This document shows positions 8,298-16,811 of a stretch of DNA of 33,253 nucleotides, one piece after another. Position numbers and translations under genes: made by a program. The notes under the pieces are model-generated. The model searched no databases and had not been told where the DNA came from. It saw nothing but the letters and a program-made list of their open reading frames with translations. Origin of the DNA: Paracoccaceae bacterium (GTDB taxonomy: Bacteria > Pseudomonadota > Alphaproteobacteria > Rhodobacterales > Rhodobacteraceae). The DNA is taken from NCBI GenBank assembly GCA_002697345.1, contig NZVE01000069.1:84064-117316 (forward strand). Direction: 5' to 3'. The first letter of the stretch is position 1; the number at the start of each line of letters is the position of its first letter.

Positions 8298-9470
8298 CTA
8301 TTGTAAATCTTTAAATGCGTTTTGCATACGTTCCACTGCCTCAAGAACTCGAGATCTCGGGGTGGCGATATTAAATCTCATAAAAGCTCCACCACCTTCT
8401 CCCATAATTGACCCGTATACGGTTGTAATTTTAGCTACTGTTTCGATACGGTTTTTAATTTCGGCCTGCGTCATCCCTGTGCCTGAAAAGTCTACCCAGG
8501 CAAGATATGTGCCTTCCGCATGCATAGCTTTGCAACCTGGAATATTATTAATTCCAGAATCAAAAATTCTAAAATTTTCTGCAATGTATACAAGTAAGTT
8601 ATCAAGCCACTCTGCACCACCAGTAGAATACCCAGCTGTGGCCATGTGAAGGCCTAAAGTATTTGGGCTAAGCCCAAGAGCTTTCATTTTTTCTTCGAAA
8701 ACATTAGCTAAATCTAAATTACTTATAGTAACATTGCCGGTGTGTGCCCCCGCAATATTAAATGTTTTAGTATTAGAAGTTAACATAATCAGTCTATCAT
8801 TTATTTCAGGTGCTGCTACTGCCATTACATTGTGAGTATATCCAGGCATGATAAGGTCATGATGAATCTCGTCGCTTACAAGTAAAAGGTCATTTTCGCT
8901 ACAAAATTTTGCCACCTCTTGTAACTCTTCAATTTCCCATACTCTCCCTCCGGGGTTATGTGGTGAACAAAAAATTAACATTTTTTCTTTTCCTGTAAGC
9001 AATTTTTTGTACTTAGAAAAATCCAGAATATATTTGTCTTCCTCCAGTTTGAGAGGAAACTCTCGGATTACTCTATCCGTTGCATTTAGAACGTTAAAAA
9101 AAGCGTGATACATTGGGGTTAACATAATAATTTCATCACCAGAGCTCGTGAAAGCGTCAACGCATAAAGCCATACCGTTAACTAGGCCATGGACCGTAAA
9201 AATTTTTGACTCGCCAACATCCCAATTGTGACGAATTTTCATCCACCATTTTATTGAAGAATGATAATTACTATAATCCGCAAAATAACCATAAAAGCCA
9301 TGAGATAGAAGGTCACCGAGTTTTTCTTGTATTACCTTAGGTGGCTTAAAATCCATTTCTGCAACGTGCATAGGTATACCTTCTTCCTTAGAAATAGAAT
9401 ACCTTTCTTCCATTATGTCCCACTTGGCGCTGTGGGTGTTGCGCCTTTCTATTAATTCATCAAAATCCAT
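8298..9470 (-). CDS. MalY/PatB-type PLP-dependent C-S lyase / aminotransferase
   Basis: Class I/II PLP-dependent enzyme of 390 residues, closest in pattern to MalY/PatB (cystathionine beta-lyase-like), which cleaves the C-S bond of cystathionine or cysteine conjugates to give pyruvate, ammonia and a thiol. Signatures are the N-terminal 'RRNTHSAKWD', 'MHVAEMDFKPP' (family 'WVADMDF'), 'FCSPHNPGGRVW', 'LVSDEIHHDL' and the PLP-lysine segment 'LTSNTKTFNIAG'. GAGGG lies 6 bases before the ATG. It is divergent from def across 127 bp and heads a short operon with the oxidoreductase. Whether it works in methionine synthesis, in sulfur scavenging or as a plain aminotransferase is not settled by sequence. 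Confidence 0.9.
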   Translation of the reverse strand: MDFDELIERRNTHSAKWDIMEERYSISKEEGIPMHVAEMDFKPPKVIQEKLGDLLSHGFYGYFADYSNYHSSIKWWMKIRHNWDVGESKIFTVHGLVNGMALCVDAFTSSGDEIIMLTPMYHAFFNVLNATDRVIREFPLKLEEDKYILDFSKYKKLLTGKEKMLIFCSPHNPGGRVWEIEELQEVAKFCSENDLLLVSDEIHHDLIMPGYTHNVMAVAAPEINDRLIMLTSNTKTFNIAGAHTGNVTISNLDLANVFEEKMKALGLSPNTLGLHMATAGYSTGGAEWLDNLLVYIAENFRIFDSGINNIPGCKAMHAEGTYLAWVDFSGTGMTQAEIKNRIETVAKITTVYGSIMGEGGGAFMRFNIATPRSRVLEAVERMQNAFKDLQ

Positions 9471-9529
9471 GATTGACCCTCTATCCTATAAAGTTTAGGA
9501 ATTTATGTGTTTTTTTATAAAAAAATGAT

Positions 9530-9535
9530 TATAAT
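9530..9535 (+). promoter_or_regulatory. Candidate -10 box for the def operon
   Basis: A perfect TATAAT lies 63 bp before the def ATG in the divergent patB/def region, followed by a short G+C-rich patch (GCGGCC) where transcription could start. No good -35 is present at 16-18 bp; that stretch is a T-run. Low to moderate support only. Confidence 0.4.
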
Positions 9536-9597
9536 GCGGCCATAAAATATCAAAATTTTAATGAGGTAAAGTAAGAAAATGAAGAGTAAAATATTTT

Positions 9598-10116
9598 ATG
9601 ACAATTAGGCCAATATTAATACATCCAGAGCCTAAGTTGAGAAAAAAAGCATTACCTGTTACGGTTGTTTCGGATCAAATGCTTAGGTTAGCAGATGATA
9701 TGGTTGAAACAATGTATGAAGCGCCGGGGATAGGATTAGCTGCGCCTCAGGTAGGTGCTTTGGTTAGGGTGATTGTACTTGACTGTAAGGGAGAAGACCA
9801 GAATTCAGATGCTATCCAGATGTTTAATCCTAAGATTTTGTTTGCATCTTATGAAAAAAATACCCACGAAGAAGGATGTCTGTCAATTCCTGACCAGTAT
9901 GGAGAAGTTGAACGGCCCTCAGTAGTCACGGTTGGGTGGATTGATAGAACAGGTGTAGAAGAGCAAAGGACTTTTAACGGCTTGTGGGCAACTTGCGTGC
10001 AACATGAAATAGATCACTTAAATGGTAAACTTTTTATAGATTATTTAACTCCTTTGCGAAGGCAGTTAATTACGCGAAAAATGAAGAAACTTAAGAGGGA
10101 AAAGTTACAAGGATGA
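9598..10116 (+). CDS. def: Peptide deformylase
   Basis: Metalloenzyme that removes the formyl group from the N-terminal Met of nascent proteins. The 172 residues are full length. All three catalytic motifs are intact: 'GIGLAAPQVG' (about 44-53, Gln51), 'EEGCLSIPD' (metal ligand Cys94) and 'QHEIDHLNG' (His136, Glu137, His140). The ATG at 9598 begins the family-typical 'MTIRPILIHPEPKLRK'. An earlier ATG at 9579 is out of frame. The stop overlaps the start of the second deformylase-like gene in an ATGA, and fmt follows, so addition and removal of the formyl group are encoded in one unit. Confidence 0.97.
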   Translation: MTIRPILIHPEPKLRKKALPVTVVSDQMLRLADDMVETMYEAPGIGLAAPQVGALVRVIVLDCKGEDQNSDAIQMFNPKILFASYEKNTHEEGCLSIPDQYGEVERPSVVTVGWIDRTGVEEQRTFNGLWATCVQHEIDHLNGKLFIDYLTPLRRQLITRKMKKLKREKLQG

Positions 10117-10559
10117 TCTTAAGTATAATTCAATACCCAGACCCAGTATTAAGGTCGCTTTGTACACCAATATTAGAGGTTTCTAAAGAAATAAAGACTA
10201 TCATTAATGACATGTATGACACTTTATATGAGGCTTCGGGTCGAGGTCTAGCAGGACCTCAGATTGGAATTTCCAACAGATTATTTGTGATGGACATAAA
10301 TTGGAAAAATGGAATTTCTGAGCCAGTAACTATGATAAATCCAGAGATTTTATTTAAATCGAACGAAACTCAAGTTAACGAAGAGAGGTGTCTCTCAATA
10401 CCAGAAACTCCAGTGAAAGTTGAGAGACCATACACTATTGAAGTGATGTGGATGGATGAGGAATGTAAACTAAATCGAAACCGGTTTGAAGGGATCTCGG
10501 CTGCTATTATATGTCATGAGATTGATCATTTAGATGGTAAACTTATAATGGATAAATAG
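10113..10559 (+). CDS. Second peptide deformylase-like protein
   Basis: 148-residue paralogue of the deformylase upstream, translationally coupled to it by an ATGA overlap. The motifs are altered but the metal site is kept: 'GRGLAGPQIG' (about 43-52, Gln50) replaces GxGLAAPQ, 'EERCLSIPE' (Cys93) has Arg92 where the motif normally has Gly, and 'CHEIDHLDG' keeps His135, Glu136 and His139. It lacks the longer C-terminal helix of the first enzyme. A second or third def-like gene before fmt is known in other alphaproteobacteria, where its substrate preference is unclear. Because the ligands and the catalytic Glu are present it could be active; the Gly-to-Arg change beside the metal Cys may alter activity or specificity. 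Confidence 0.9.
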   Translation: MILSIIQYPDPVLRSLCTPILEVSKEIKTIINDMYDTLYEASGRGLAGPQIGISNRLFVMDINWKNGISEPVTMINPEILFKSNETQVNEERCLSIPETPVKVERPYTIEVMWMDEECKLNRNRFEGISAAIICHEIDHLDGKLIMDK

Positions 10560-10601
10560 AGTGTTAAGTTTAAATTTAATCAAAATGAGTAATTACAGTT
10601 T

Positions 10602-11501
10602 ATGAAGATAGTATTTTTTGGTACCCCTAGTTTTTCTGTCACGATTCTAAACGCTTTGATTGAAGAGGGTCATCAGGTAGTATGTGTTTACTGTCAACCA
10701 CCGAGCGTGGCGGGGCGTGGACAAAAGGTTCGCAACTCACCAGTACATGCTAGAGCAAATGAACTGGGACTTTTAGTTAGGCATCCGTCTAGGCTCTCTG
10801 ATGATAAAATTGTTCAAGATTTTTTAGATCTTGAGGCTGATGTTGGCGTTGTTGTAGCATATGGCCTTTTACTTCCAAAGGAAATTTTGGATGGCTCCAG
10901 ATTTGGGTGTTTGAATGTTCATGCTTCACTTTTGCCAAGGTGGCGGGGGGCAGCACCAATTCAGAGGGCGATTATGGCAGGTGACCCTACAACGGGGGTA
11001 TGTATAATGCGGATGGATCAAGGTTTAGACACAGGAGCTATAGTTGATACATTCGAGGTGGAGATAGGAGAACAGGAAACATCAGGTGAGCTTCACGAAA
11101 GATTATCTAACATAGGAGCAAATTTAATTGTTCATACTATTTCTAAAATTAGTGACATTGTAGATATTCAACAAGCAAATCAGGGTATAACGTATGCTCA
11201 AAAAGTTTTAAAAAATGAAACTTTGATAGATTGGCGGCAACCGGCTACAGAAATAGATAGGTTGATCCGTGCAATGTCTCCTTGGCCGGGGGCTTGGTGT
11301 CATGTGAATGGGGAGCGTCTTAAGCTCCTGGGTAGCTATACAAAGAACATAAAGGCAGACCCTGGAAAAATTTTAGATAGTTTCACAGTAGCTTGTGGTA
11401 CTGGGGCTGTGTCTATTACCTCAGTTCAAAAACCTGGGAAACGGATCGTAACTACTGAAGAGTTTTTAAAGGGGAACAGTTTGCCGGAAAAACTACTTTA
11501 G
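10602..11501 (+). CDS. fmt: Methionyl-tRNA formyltransferase
   Basis: Transfers a formyl group from 10-formyltetrahydrofolate to initiator Met-tRNA. The 299 residues are near normal length. The N-terminal formyltransferase fold shows 'FFGTPSFSV', 'VVAYGLLLPKEIL', the catalytic 'LNVHASLLPRWRGAAPIQ' (Asn105, His107) and 'MDQGLDTGAI' (Asp143). The C-terminal tRNA-binding domain starts near 'RLIRAMSPWPGAW'. It lies 42 bp after the second deformylase gene in the same operon. truA, which follows fmt in many alphaproteobacteria, is not here; a terminator and a convergent operon come next. Confidence 0.97.
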   Translation: MKIVFFGTPSFSVTILNALIEEGHQVVCVYCQPPSVAGRGQKVRNSPVHARANELGLLVRHPSRLSDDKIVQDFLDLEADVGVVVAYGLLLPKEILDGSRFGCLNVHASLLPRWRGAAPIQRAIMAGDPTTGVCIMRMDQGLDTGAIVDTFEVEIGEQETSGELHERLSNIGANLIVHTISKISDIVDIQQANQGITYAQKVLKNETLIDWRQPATEIDRLIRAMSPWPGAWCHVNGERLKLLGSYTKNIKADPGKILDSFTVACGTGAVSITSVQKPGKRIVTTEEFLKGNSLPEKLL

Positions 11502-11521
11502 AGTGGTTTTTGATATTTTTT
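11488..11521 (+). terminator. Intrinsic terminator at the end of fmt
   Basis: A 10 bp stem, AAAAACTACT (11488-11497) with AGTGGTTTTT (11502-11511), encloses a TTAG loop and includes one G-U pair. It overlaps the last fmt codons and its stop, and a T-rich run ending in seven T follows. Because the arms are A-rich and T-rich it could also act for the convergent rnhA operon. Confidence 0.55.
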
Positions 11522-11546
11522 TACCCATAATTTAAAGAACTTGCAT

Positions 11547-11996
11547 TTAATTTTGGAAAGGGGCCATTCCTAATCTGGCAAGTAAATCTGCACGGTCATT
11601 TTCTGTATTGCCAGAGTGTCCTTTCACCCATTCCCAAGTCACGTTATGTGGTTTTCTGGCGTCATCCAGGTCTCTCCAAAGGTCTTCATTTTTTACAGGC
11701 TTCTTTGATGCTGTCTTCCAACCTTTTGATTTCCAAGTTGATAACCACTTTGATATACCGTCTTTAACATAAACACTATCTGTATAGATTGTTATTGTTG
11801 AGGGTCGTTCGAGAGCGTTTAATGCGTTTATAGCTGCAGTCAATTCCATCCGGTTGTTGGTGGTGTGCTCTTCTCCTCCATTTAATTCTATCTTTTTTAT
11901 TATGCTTTTACCTTTTGTGGCTGTTATTATAACCCCCCAACCACCAGGCCCAGGGTTTCCTGAACAGGCTCCATCAGTATAGGCACAAATAAACAT
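11547..11996 (-). CDS. rnhA: Ribonuclease HI
   Basis: Degrades RNA in RNA-DNA hybrids during replication and R-loop removal. The frame stays open upstream to 12068, but the ATG at 11996 is the right start: it gives a standard 149-residue enzyme beginning '[21 protein letters not shown]', and it overlaps the preceding stop as TAATG. The catalytic carboxylates are visible at Asp8 ([11 protein letters not shown]), Glu51 (NNRMELTAA), Asp73 (IYTDSVYV) and Asp134 (END), with His127 in 'VKGHSG'. It is the last gene of the ispH-DUF3429-rnhA operon. Confidence 0.96.
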   Translation of the reverse strand: MFICAYTDGACSGNPGPGGWGVIITATKGKSIIKKIELNGGEEHTTNNRMELTAAINALNALERPSTITIYTDSVYVKDGISKWLSTWKSKGWKTASKKPVKNEDLWRDLDDARKPHNVTWEWVKGHSGNTENDRADLLARLGMAPFQN

Positions 11997-12469
11997 TAGG
12001 CAGATATACCTACTAAAAGTAATAGCACTACGATAAGGGTCATTGGAACACGTAAGCTTAACCACCATTGCGGTGCAAGTTTTTCTTTCCAGTGATGGAC
12101 GTCAAATAACAGGATTCCCAAAAAACCAAGTAAAAGTAAAGCCAATGATAATTTAATATTGTGGCTCACAGAAAAAAAGTGCTCAGGTATTATTAAGAAT
12201 ACTAAAAAAGTTGGAATCACACTAGATAAATAAGCCTTTGTAGATAATACCCCCGAACTTTTTGCGGCAAACCCCCAGTGAGTTCCTGCCATAAAGCTTA
12301 GTATTATTAGCCCATAAGAAAGTAATAGCTTATCCAGCTCAGCATTAATTAATAAGTAGCTTTGAGATGTTATACTACTGAGTGATATCATTTGAAATAT
12401 TGAGAAAATAAAGAAAGGAATTAAGCCCAAAAAACTCAACACTATTGCTGTTTTGGGGATATTTTTCAC
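11996..12469 (-). CDS. DUF3429 family membrane protein
   Basis: 157-residue hydrophobic protein with about four or five transmembrane segments (roughly 5-30, 45-65, 80-97, 104-122 and 136-155). The family pattern is visible in '[17 protein letters not shown]' and the C-terminal '[13 protein letters not shown]'. DUF3429 proteins have no established function that I know of. It overlaps ispH by ATGA and rnhA by TAATG, so all three genes should be translated from one message. In many alphaproteobacteria the gene between ispH and rnhA is thrB (homoserine kinase); this is not that family. Confidence 0.88.
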   Translation of the reverse strand: MKNIPKTAIVLSFLGLIPFFIFSIFQMISLSSITSQSYLLINAELDKLLLSYGLIILSFMAGTHWGFAAKSSGVLSTKAYLSSVIPTFLVFLIIPEHFFSVSHNIKLSLALLLLGFLGILLFDVHHWKEKLAPQWWLSLRVPMTLIVVLLLLVGISA

Positions 12470-13440
12470 GAAAATTCTCTAAGTATTTTAGGGACCTTAA
12501 ATTCAATATTTTCTATGGCAGTTTCTACTAACTCTACCGTAGTTTCATAACGGTCCTTAAATGCGGCTATAACTTCGTTAATGAGTTCATCAGGAGCGGA
12601 TGCTCCAGCTGTCAAACCTATTGAAGAAATATCTTTAAGTGCTACCCAATCAATTTCTGTAGCTCTTTGAATTAGACAGGCATACGAGCAACCCGCTTTT
12701 AAGCCGACTTCCACTAAACGGTTAGAGTTTGAGGAATTAGGAGCACCGATCACCAGCATAGTCTTAGTCTTAGTTGACATTACCTTAACTGCGGTTTGCC
12801 TATTAGTAGTAGCGTAACATATATCTTCTTTGTGAGGACCAATAATATTTGGAAATCTTTTTTTAAGCGCTGTGATTATCTCTATAGTATCGTCAACAGA
12901 TAGAGTAGTTTGAGTAATAAATGCTAGTAGATTTTTGTCTCGAGGTTCAATCTTTTGTACGTCACTGACCGTTTCAACCAAAAGTACTTCACCTGCTGGA
13001 AGTTGGCCCATTGTTCCAATGGTTTCAGGATGGCCTTCATGTCCTATCATTACCATCTGGCGATCATTTGAAAAATGCCGTTGAGCTTCATTATGAACCT
13101 TTGAAACTAACGGGCATGTAGCATCTATATAAATCATCTTTCTATCAAGCACTTCTTTTTCTACTGATTTAGGCACTCCGTGAGCAGAGAAAATAACTGG
13201 TCGATCACTAGGACAGTCATTTAGGTCTTCAATAAAAATTGCTCCCTTAGATCTGAGTTGATCAACGACAAATTTATTATGCACGATTTCATGACGAACA
13301 TAAATTGGAGCTCCCCACTTTTGAATTGCTAATTCTACCATTTTAATAGCTCGATCTACGCCAGCACAAAAACCTCTCGGAGCAGCCAAATATAGTTTTA
13401 ATTTAGGTTTTAACAACTTAACCTCTCCATTTTTATCCAA
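12466..13440 (-). CDS. ispH: 4-hydroxy-3-methylbut-2-enyl diphosphate reductase
   Basis: Iron-sulfur enzyme of the last step of the MEP isoprenoid pathway, which makes IPP and DMAPP. The 324 residues are normal. The three cluster cysteines are Cys25 ('[12 protein letters not shown]'), Cys109 ('[12 protein letters not shown]') and Cys208 ('[11 protein letters not shown]'). The substrate-binding '[14 protein letters not shown]' (about 133-146) and 'SAHGVP' are intact. It heads the operon with the DUF3429 gene and rnhA and is divergent from folK across about 170 bp. Confidence 0.97.
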   Translation of the reverse strand: MDKNGEVKLLKPKLKLYLAAPRGFCAGVDRAIKMVELAIQKWGAPIYVRHEIVHNKFVVDQLRSKGAIFIEDLNDCPSDRPVIFSAHGVPKSVEKEVLDRKMIYIDATCPLVSKVHNEAQRHFSNDRQMVMIGHEGHPETIGTMGQLPAGEVLLVETVSDVQKIEPRDKNLLAFITQTTLSVDDTIEIITALKKRFPNIIGPHKEDICYATTNRQTAVKVMSTKTKTMLVIGAPNSSNSNRLVEVGLKAGCSYACLIQRATEIDWVALKDISSIGLTAGASAPDELINEVIAAFKDRYETTVELVETAIENIEFKVPKILREFS

Positions 13441-13611
13441 ATTGAAATTAGAATGCTAATCAATACGATACTAAAAGACTATTTTTAAAAAACTTATTGT
13501 AGTATTATTATCTCTTCAATATTAGTGAACCTTCAAAATGCATATATAATAAATATAAAAAAAGTAAGTGTTCGAACCAAATCATTTTTAATGTTTTTAG
13601 AGTATATTTTT

Positions 13612-14181
13612 ATGTCAAACAGGTTCAAGAAAGCATTTGTAGCATTTGGTGGTAATGTTGTCTCTTCCGTTGGTGAGCCAAAGCAAACCATTATAGCTGC
13701 TCTAAAAGAACTTGAAAGTGATTCGTTAGAGATTTCAAAATTAAGTAATTTTTACTCAACACCAGCTTTTCCTCTAGGAAGTGGTCCAGATTTTGTGAAC
13801 GCTGTGGCATATATTCAAACTGATACAAATGCAGAAGAATTGCTAAAGAAGTTTCATAAAATTGAAAGTATTTTTGATAGAACTAGGTCATACAGATGGG
13901 CACCAAGACCAATTGATATAGATCTACTTGCATTTGAAGATCAAATATACCCATCACAGTATGAGTTTCTAAAGTGGTCTAATTTAACAATAACAGAGCA
14001 GACCAAACGAGTTCCTTCTAAATTAATACTGCCTCACCCACGTATCCAGGATAGAGTTTTTGTTCTTGTACCTTTTTTAGATGTTTCGAAAAACTGGGTG
14101 CATCCAGTTTTTAAAAAGACTTTAACGCAAATGCTTGGAGCTCTTAAGCCAATGGATAAGGAAATAATTTATCAAATTTAA
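13612..14181 (+). CDS. folK: 6-hydroxymethyl-7,8-dihydropterin pyrophosphokinase
   Basis: Transfers pyrophosphate from ATP to hydroxymethyldihydropterin in folate synthesis. The frame opens at 13525, but the first 29 codons there are AT-rich and not family-like. The ATG at 13612 (MSNRFKKAFVAFGGNV) gives 189 residues and matches the family start. Signatures are 'AFGGNV' and 'RYRWAPRPIDIDLLAFEDQ' (here 'SYRWAPRPIDIDLLAFED'), with the two catalytic Asp in DID, then 'LILPHPRIQDRVFVLVPFLD'. It has an insertion of about 18 residues between the DLL and LPHP segments. It stands 89 bp before rpoZ, an order seen in other alphaproteobacteria. Confidence 0.94.
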   Translation: MSNRFKKAFVAFGGNVVSSVGEPKQTIIAALKELESDSLEISKLSNFYSTPAFPLGSGPDFVNAVAYIQTDTNAEELLKKFHKIESIFDRTRSYRWAPRPIDIDLLAFEDQIYPSQYEFLKWSNLTITEQTKRVPSKLILPHPRIQDRVFVLVPFLDVSKNWVHPVFKKTLTQMLGALKPMDKEIIYQI

Positions 14182-14270
14182 TTGATCGTCCCTTAACTTT
14201 TTAGTTGTATTTTTTGTTTTAAAAGTTTAGGGCGAATACTCAGATCCCTTTAATTAAACCGGAGTGTGCT

Positions 14271-14624
14271 ATGGCTCGTGTTACTGTAGAAGATTGTGTT
14301 GATAAAGTACCAAATAGATTTGACTTAGTTTTGCTCGCGGCTCATCGCGCACGCGAGATATCTACTGGATCTGCGATAACTGTGATAAGGGATAATGATA
14401 AGAACCCTGTTGTCAGCTTAAGAGAGATAGCAGATGAAACTCAGTCAGCCGACGAATTAAGAGAAAGGTTAATTGAGAGCAATCAAATTCAGATTGAGGT
14501 GGACGAACCGGAAGAAGATGAAATGGCTTTGTTAATGGGTATCGAGGACGATGAGGTAGCTGATGATGATATGTCTGAAGAAAAACTTCTTCGTGCTTTA
14601 ATGGAAGCTCAAGCAGAAGATTAG
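14271..14624 (+). CDS. rpoZ: DNA-directed RNA polymerase omega subunit
   Basis: Small subunit that helps assemble RNA polymerase by clamping the beta-prime subunit, and that forms part of the ppGpp site in proteobacteria. It has 117 residues beginning '[20 protein letters not shown]', with the core motif '[12 protein letters not shown]' and an acidic C-terminal tail (VDEPEEDE...[12 protein letters not shown]). GGAG lies 7 bases before the ATG. It lies 29 bp before the ppGpp synthetase gene, the usual pairing of the omega subunit with the stringent-response enzyme. Confidence 0.97.
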   Translation: MARVTVEDCVDKVPNRFDLVLLAAHRAREISTGSAITVIRDNDKNPVVSLREIADETQSADELRERLIESNQIQIEVDEPEEDEMALLMGIEDDEVADDDMSEEKLLRALMEAQAED

Positions 14625-14653
14625 GGTTGTAGTAAACATGTGGTGGATTTTTT

Positions 14654-16780
14654 ATGATTGAAGCCAAAGAGCTAATACGCTTGGTTAAAGTCTATAATCC
14701 AAAAACTAATTATAAACTAATAAATAAAGCTTTCGAGTACTCAAGAAGTATGCACACAGGACAATCGCGTCGTTCTGGTGAGCCATATTTTTCTCACCCT
14801 GTAGCTGTTGCGGCAATTCTTACTGAGCAACGACTTGATGACGCATCTATTGTGACAGCTTTATTACACGATACCTTGGAGGATACGAAGTCTACTTTCT
14901 CTGAAGTAGAAAAAAGCTTTGGTTCTGAAGTTGCAGGTTTGGTAGACGGAGTAACAAAGCTAACCAACCTTCAGCTTAATTCAACAGAAACTAAGCAGGC
15001 TGAGAACTTTCGAAAACTTTTTATGGCCATGTCTAAAGATTTACGAGTTATCTTAGTAAAGTTAGCTGATAGATTACATAATATGCGAACTATCAAGCAT
15101 ATGACTCCAGAAAAGCAGATTAAAAAGTCCATAGAAACAATGGACATTTTTGCTCCTTTAGCTGGAAGAATCGGAATGCACTGGATGAGAGAAGAGTTGG
15201 AAGACCTCGCTTTCAGAGTTTTAAATCCAGATGCACGGAACTCTATAATTCGCCGTTTTATCACTTTACAAAAAGAAACTGGAAGCGTTGTTCCAAAAAT
15301 TACAAAAGATATAAAAACAGAACTATCAAAATCTGAACTAAATAGCGACGTTTATGGTAGAGCGAAAAAACCTTACTCTATATGGCGGAAGATGGAAGAA
15401 AAAAAACAGGGTTTTTCACAGTTATCAGATATTTATGGTTTTCGAATAATCACAGATAAAGAAGATGATTGTTACAAGGCCTTAGGTATCATCCATCAGA
15501 GATGGACGGCTGTTCCTGGGCGATTTAAAGACTATATTAGTCAGCCTAAATCTAACGGGTATCATTCCATCCATACTACTGTTTCTGGGCGCGATGGGAC
15601 GCAAGTAGAGGTTCAAATCCGAACTAGGGAAATGAATGACGTTGCAGAAACTGGAGTGGCAGCACATTGGGCCTTCCGAGACGGCATTAGAGTAGAGAAT
15701 CCATTCACATTGGACCCTTCTAGGTGGGTGGATGCTATGAATGAGCGTATAGAACAAGCTGATGATCATGACGAGTTTCTTGAGCACGTAAAATTAGAAA
15801 TGTACACTGATCAAGTATTTTGCTTCACGCCTAAAGGAGAGGTAGTCAAGTTGCCTCGAGGCGCAACGCCTCTAGATTTTGCCTATGCTATCCATACAAG
15901 AATTGGGCATTCGTGTGTGGGTGCAAAAGTTAATGGAATAAGAGTGCCTTTGTGGACGAGGCTCCGTAATGGCCAATCAGTTGATATCGTTACGGCAGAT
16001 GGTCAAAAACCTCAACCAACTTGGAAAGATATTGTTGTTACTGGTCGTGCTAAAGCGGCAATAAGAAGGTCTTTAAGGGAAGAGCATCGTGACAGATTTG
16101 TAAAATTAGGTAGGGAGCTTGTAAGAGCGGCCTTTGAACACATTGGGAAGAGATCAACAGAGAAAGCATTATCCATAGCAGCTAAGGAATTAAATTTGCA
16201 GGATGCAACTAGCTTACTGGAATTAGTTGGTTCCACGGAGTTATCTTCTAAAGATGTTGTGAATGCTATCTATCCTGATTTAGTTGAGAAATCGAGGCTT
16301 GATGGACCGTATTCTAAACGTTCAGTTATAGGTTTACCAAAAGGTGTTCAAATAAAGAGATCGCGTTGCTGCCTTCCCTTGCCTGGAGAGAGAATTGTTG
16401 GGATTAAACACCGAGGTGACGGTGTTTTTGTCCATTCTATAGATTGTGGTTCGCTCGTTGAGATCGATAGTGAGTCAGATCGTTGGGTTGATGTCCATTG
16501 GGATACAGGAAAACATCTAGCAACAAATACAGTCACCCTTAACTTGACAATAGTGAACGATTCTGGAGTTTTAGGTAGGCTTTGTACCTTAATTGGAGAG
16601 CAAAGAGCAAATATTTCAGATTTACATTTTATAGATAGGAAACCTGATTATTTTCGTATTTTAGTGGACGTGGATGTTAGCGACTCTGAGCATTTGCATA
16701 CTATCATGGTAGCTATTGAAGCTGATAGCTATGTTGCTGCTTTAGAGAGGCATAAAGACGTTGAGTTGAAACCTAAATAA
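14654..16780 (+). CDS. rsh: Bifunctional (p)ppGpp synthetase/hydrolase (RelA/SpoT homologue)
   Basis: Long-form stringent-response enzyme of 708 residues. Domains in order: an HD hydrolase with His48, His72-Asp73 and 'LLHDTLEDT' plus 'VKLADRLHNMRT' (about 136-146); a synthetase with 'DIYGFRIIT' (about 259-267) and 'RFKDYISQPKSNGYHSIHTT' (about 290-309); TGS ('VFCFTPKGEVVKLPRGATPLDFAYAIHT' region); a zinc-finger/helical segment ('RCCLPLPGERIVGIKHRGDGV' region); and a C-terminal ACT domain ('NDSGVLGRLCTLIGEQRANI'). The hydrolase residues are intact. The synthetase has RFKD (290-293), the RxKD signature of bifunctional enzymes, not the ExDD of RelA. It is the only RSH in the window and probably the main ppGpp enzyme. 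Confidence 0.97.
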   Translation: MIEAKELIRLVKVYNPKTNYKLINKAFEYSRSMHTGQSRRSGEPYFSHPVAVAAILTEQRLDDASIVTALLHDTLEDTKSTFSEVEKSFGSEVAGLVDGVTKLTNLQLNSTETKQAENFRKLFMAMSKDLRVILVKLADRLHNMRTIKHMTPEKQIKKSIETMDIFAPLAGRIGMHWMREELEDLAFRVLNPDARNSIIRRFITLQKETGSVVPKITKDIKTELSKSELNSDVYGRAKKPYSIWRKMEEKKQGFSQLSDIYGFRIITDKEDDCYKALGIIHQRWTAVPGRFKDYISQPKSNGYHSIHTTVSGRDGTQVEVQIRTREMNDVAETGVAAHWAFRDGIRVENPFTLDPSRWVDAMNERIEQADDHDEFLEHVKLEMYTDQVFCFTPKGEVVKLPRGATPLDFAYAIHTRIGHSCVGAKVNGIRVPLWTRLRNGQSVDIVTADGQKPQPTWKDIVVTGRAKAAIRRSLREEHRDRFVKLGRELVRAAFEHIGKRSTEKALSIAAKELNLQDATSLLELVGSTELSSKDVVNAIYPDLVEKSRLDGPYSKRSVIGLPKGVQIKRSRCCLPLPGERIVGIKHRGDGVFVHSIDCGSLVEIDSESDRWVDVHWDTGKHLATNTVTLNLTIVNDSGVLGRLCTLIGEQRANISDLHFIDRKPDYFRILVDVDVSDSEHLHTIMVAIEADSYVAALERHKDVELKPK

Positions 16781-16811
16781 AGTAATGAAAATCTAGTAGC
16801 TTACGGAGAAA

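Noticed and set aside
8116-8649. 177-codon open frame on the plus strand
   Set aside because: It lies antisense across the PatB-like and MDR oxidoreductase genes, has no family resemblance or ribosome binding site, and both opposite-strand genes are secure.
13565-13585. GTTCGAACC in the ispH/folK spacer as a possible tRNA T-arm
   Set aside because: No acceptor stem, D-arm or anticodon arm can be built around it. No tRNA was found anywhere in the window.
14193-14220. Possible terminator between folK and rpoZ
   Set aside because: The stem is only AACT/AGTT with a T loop before a T-run; too weak to call.
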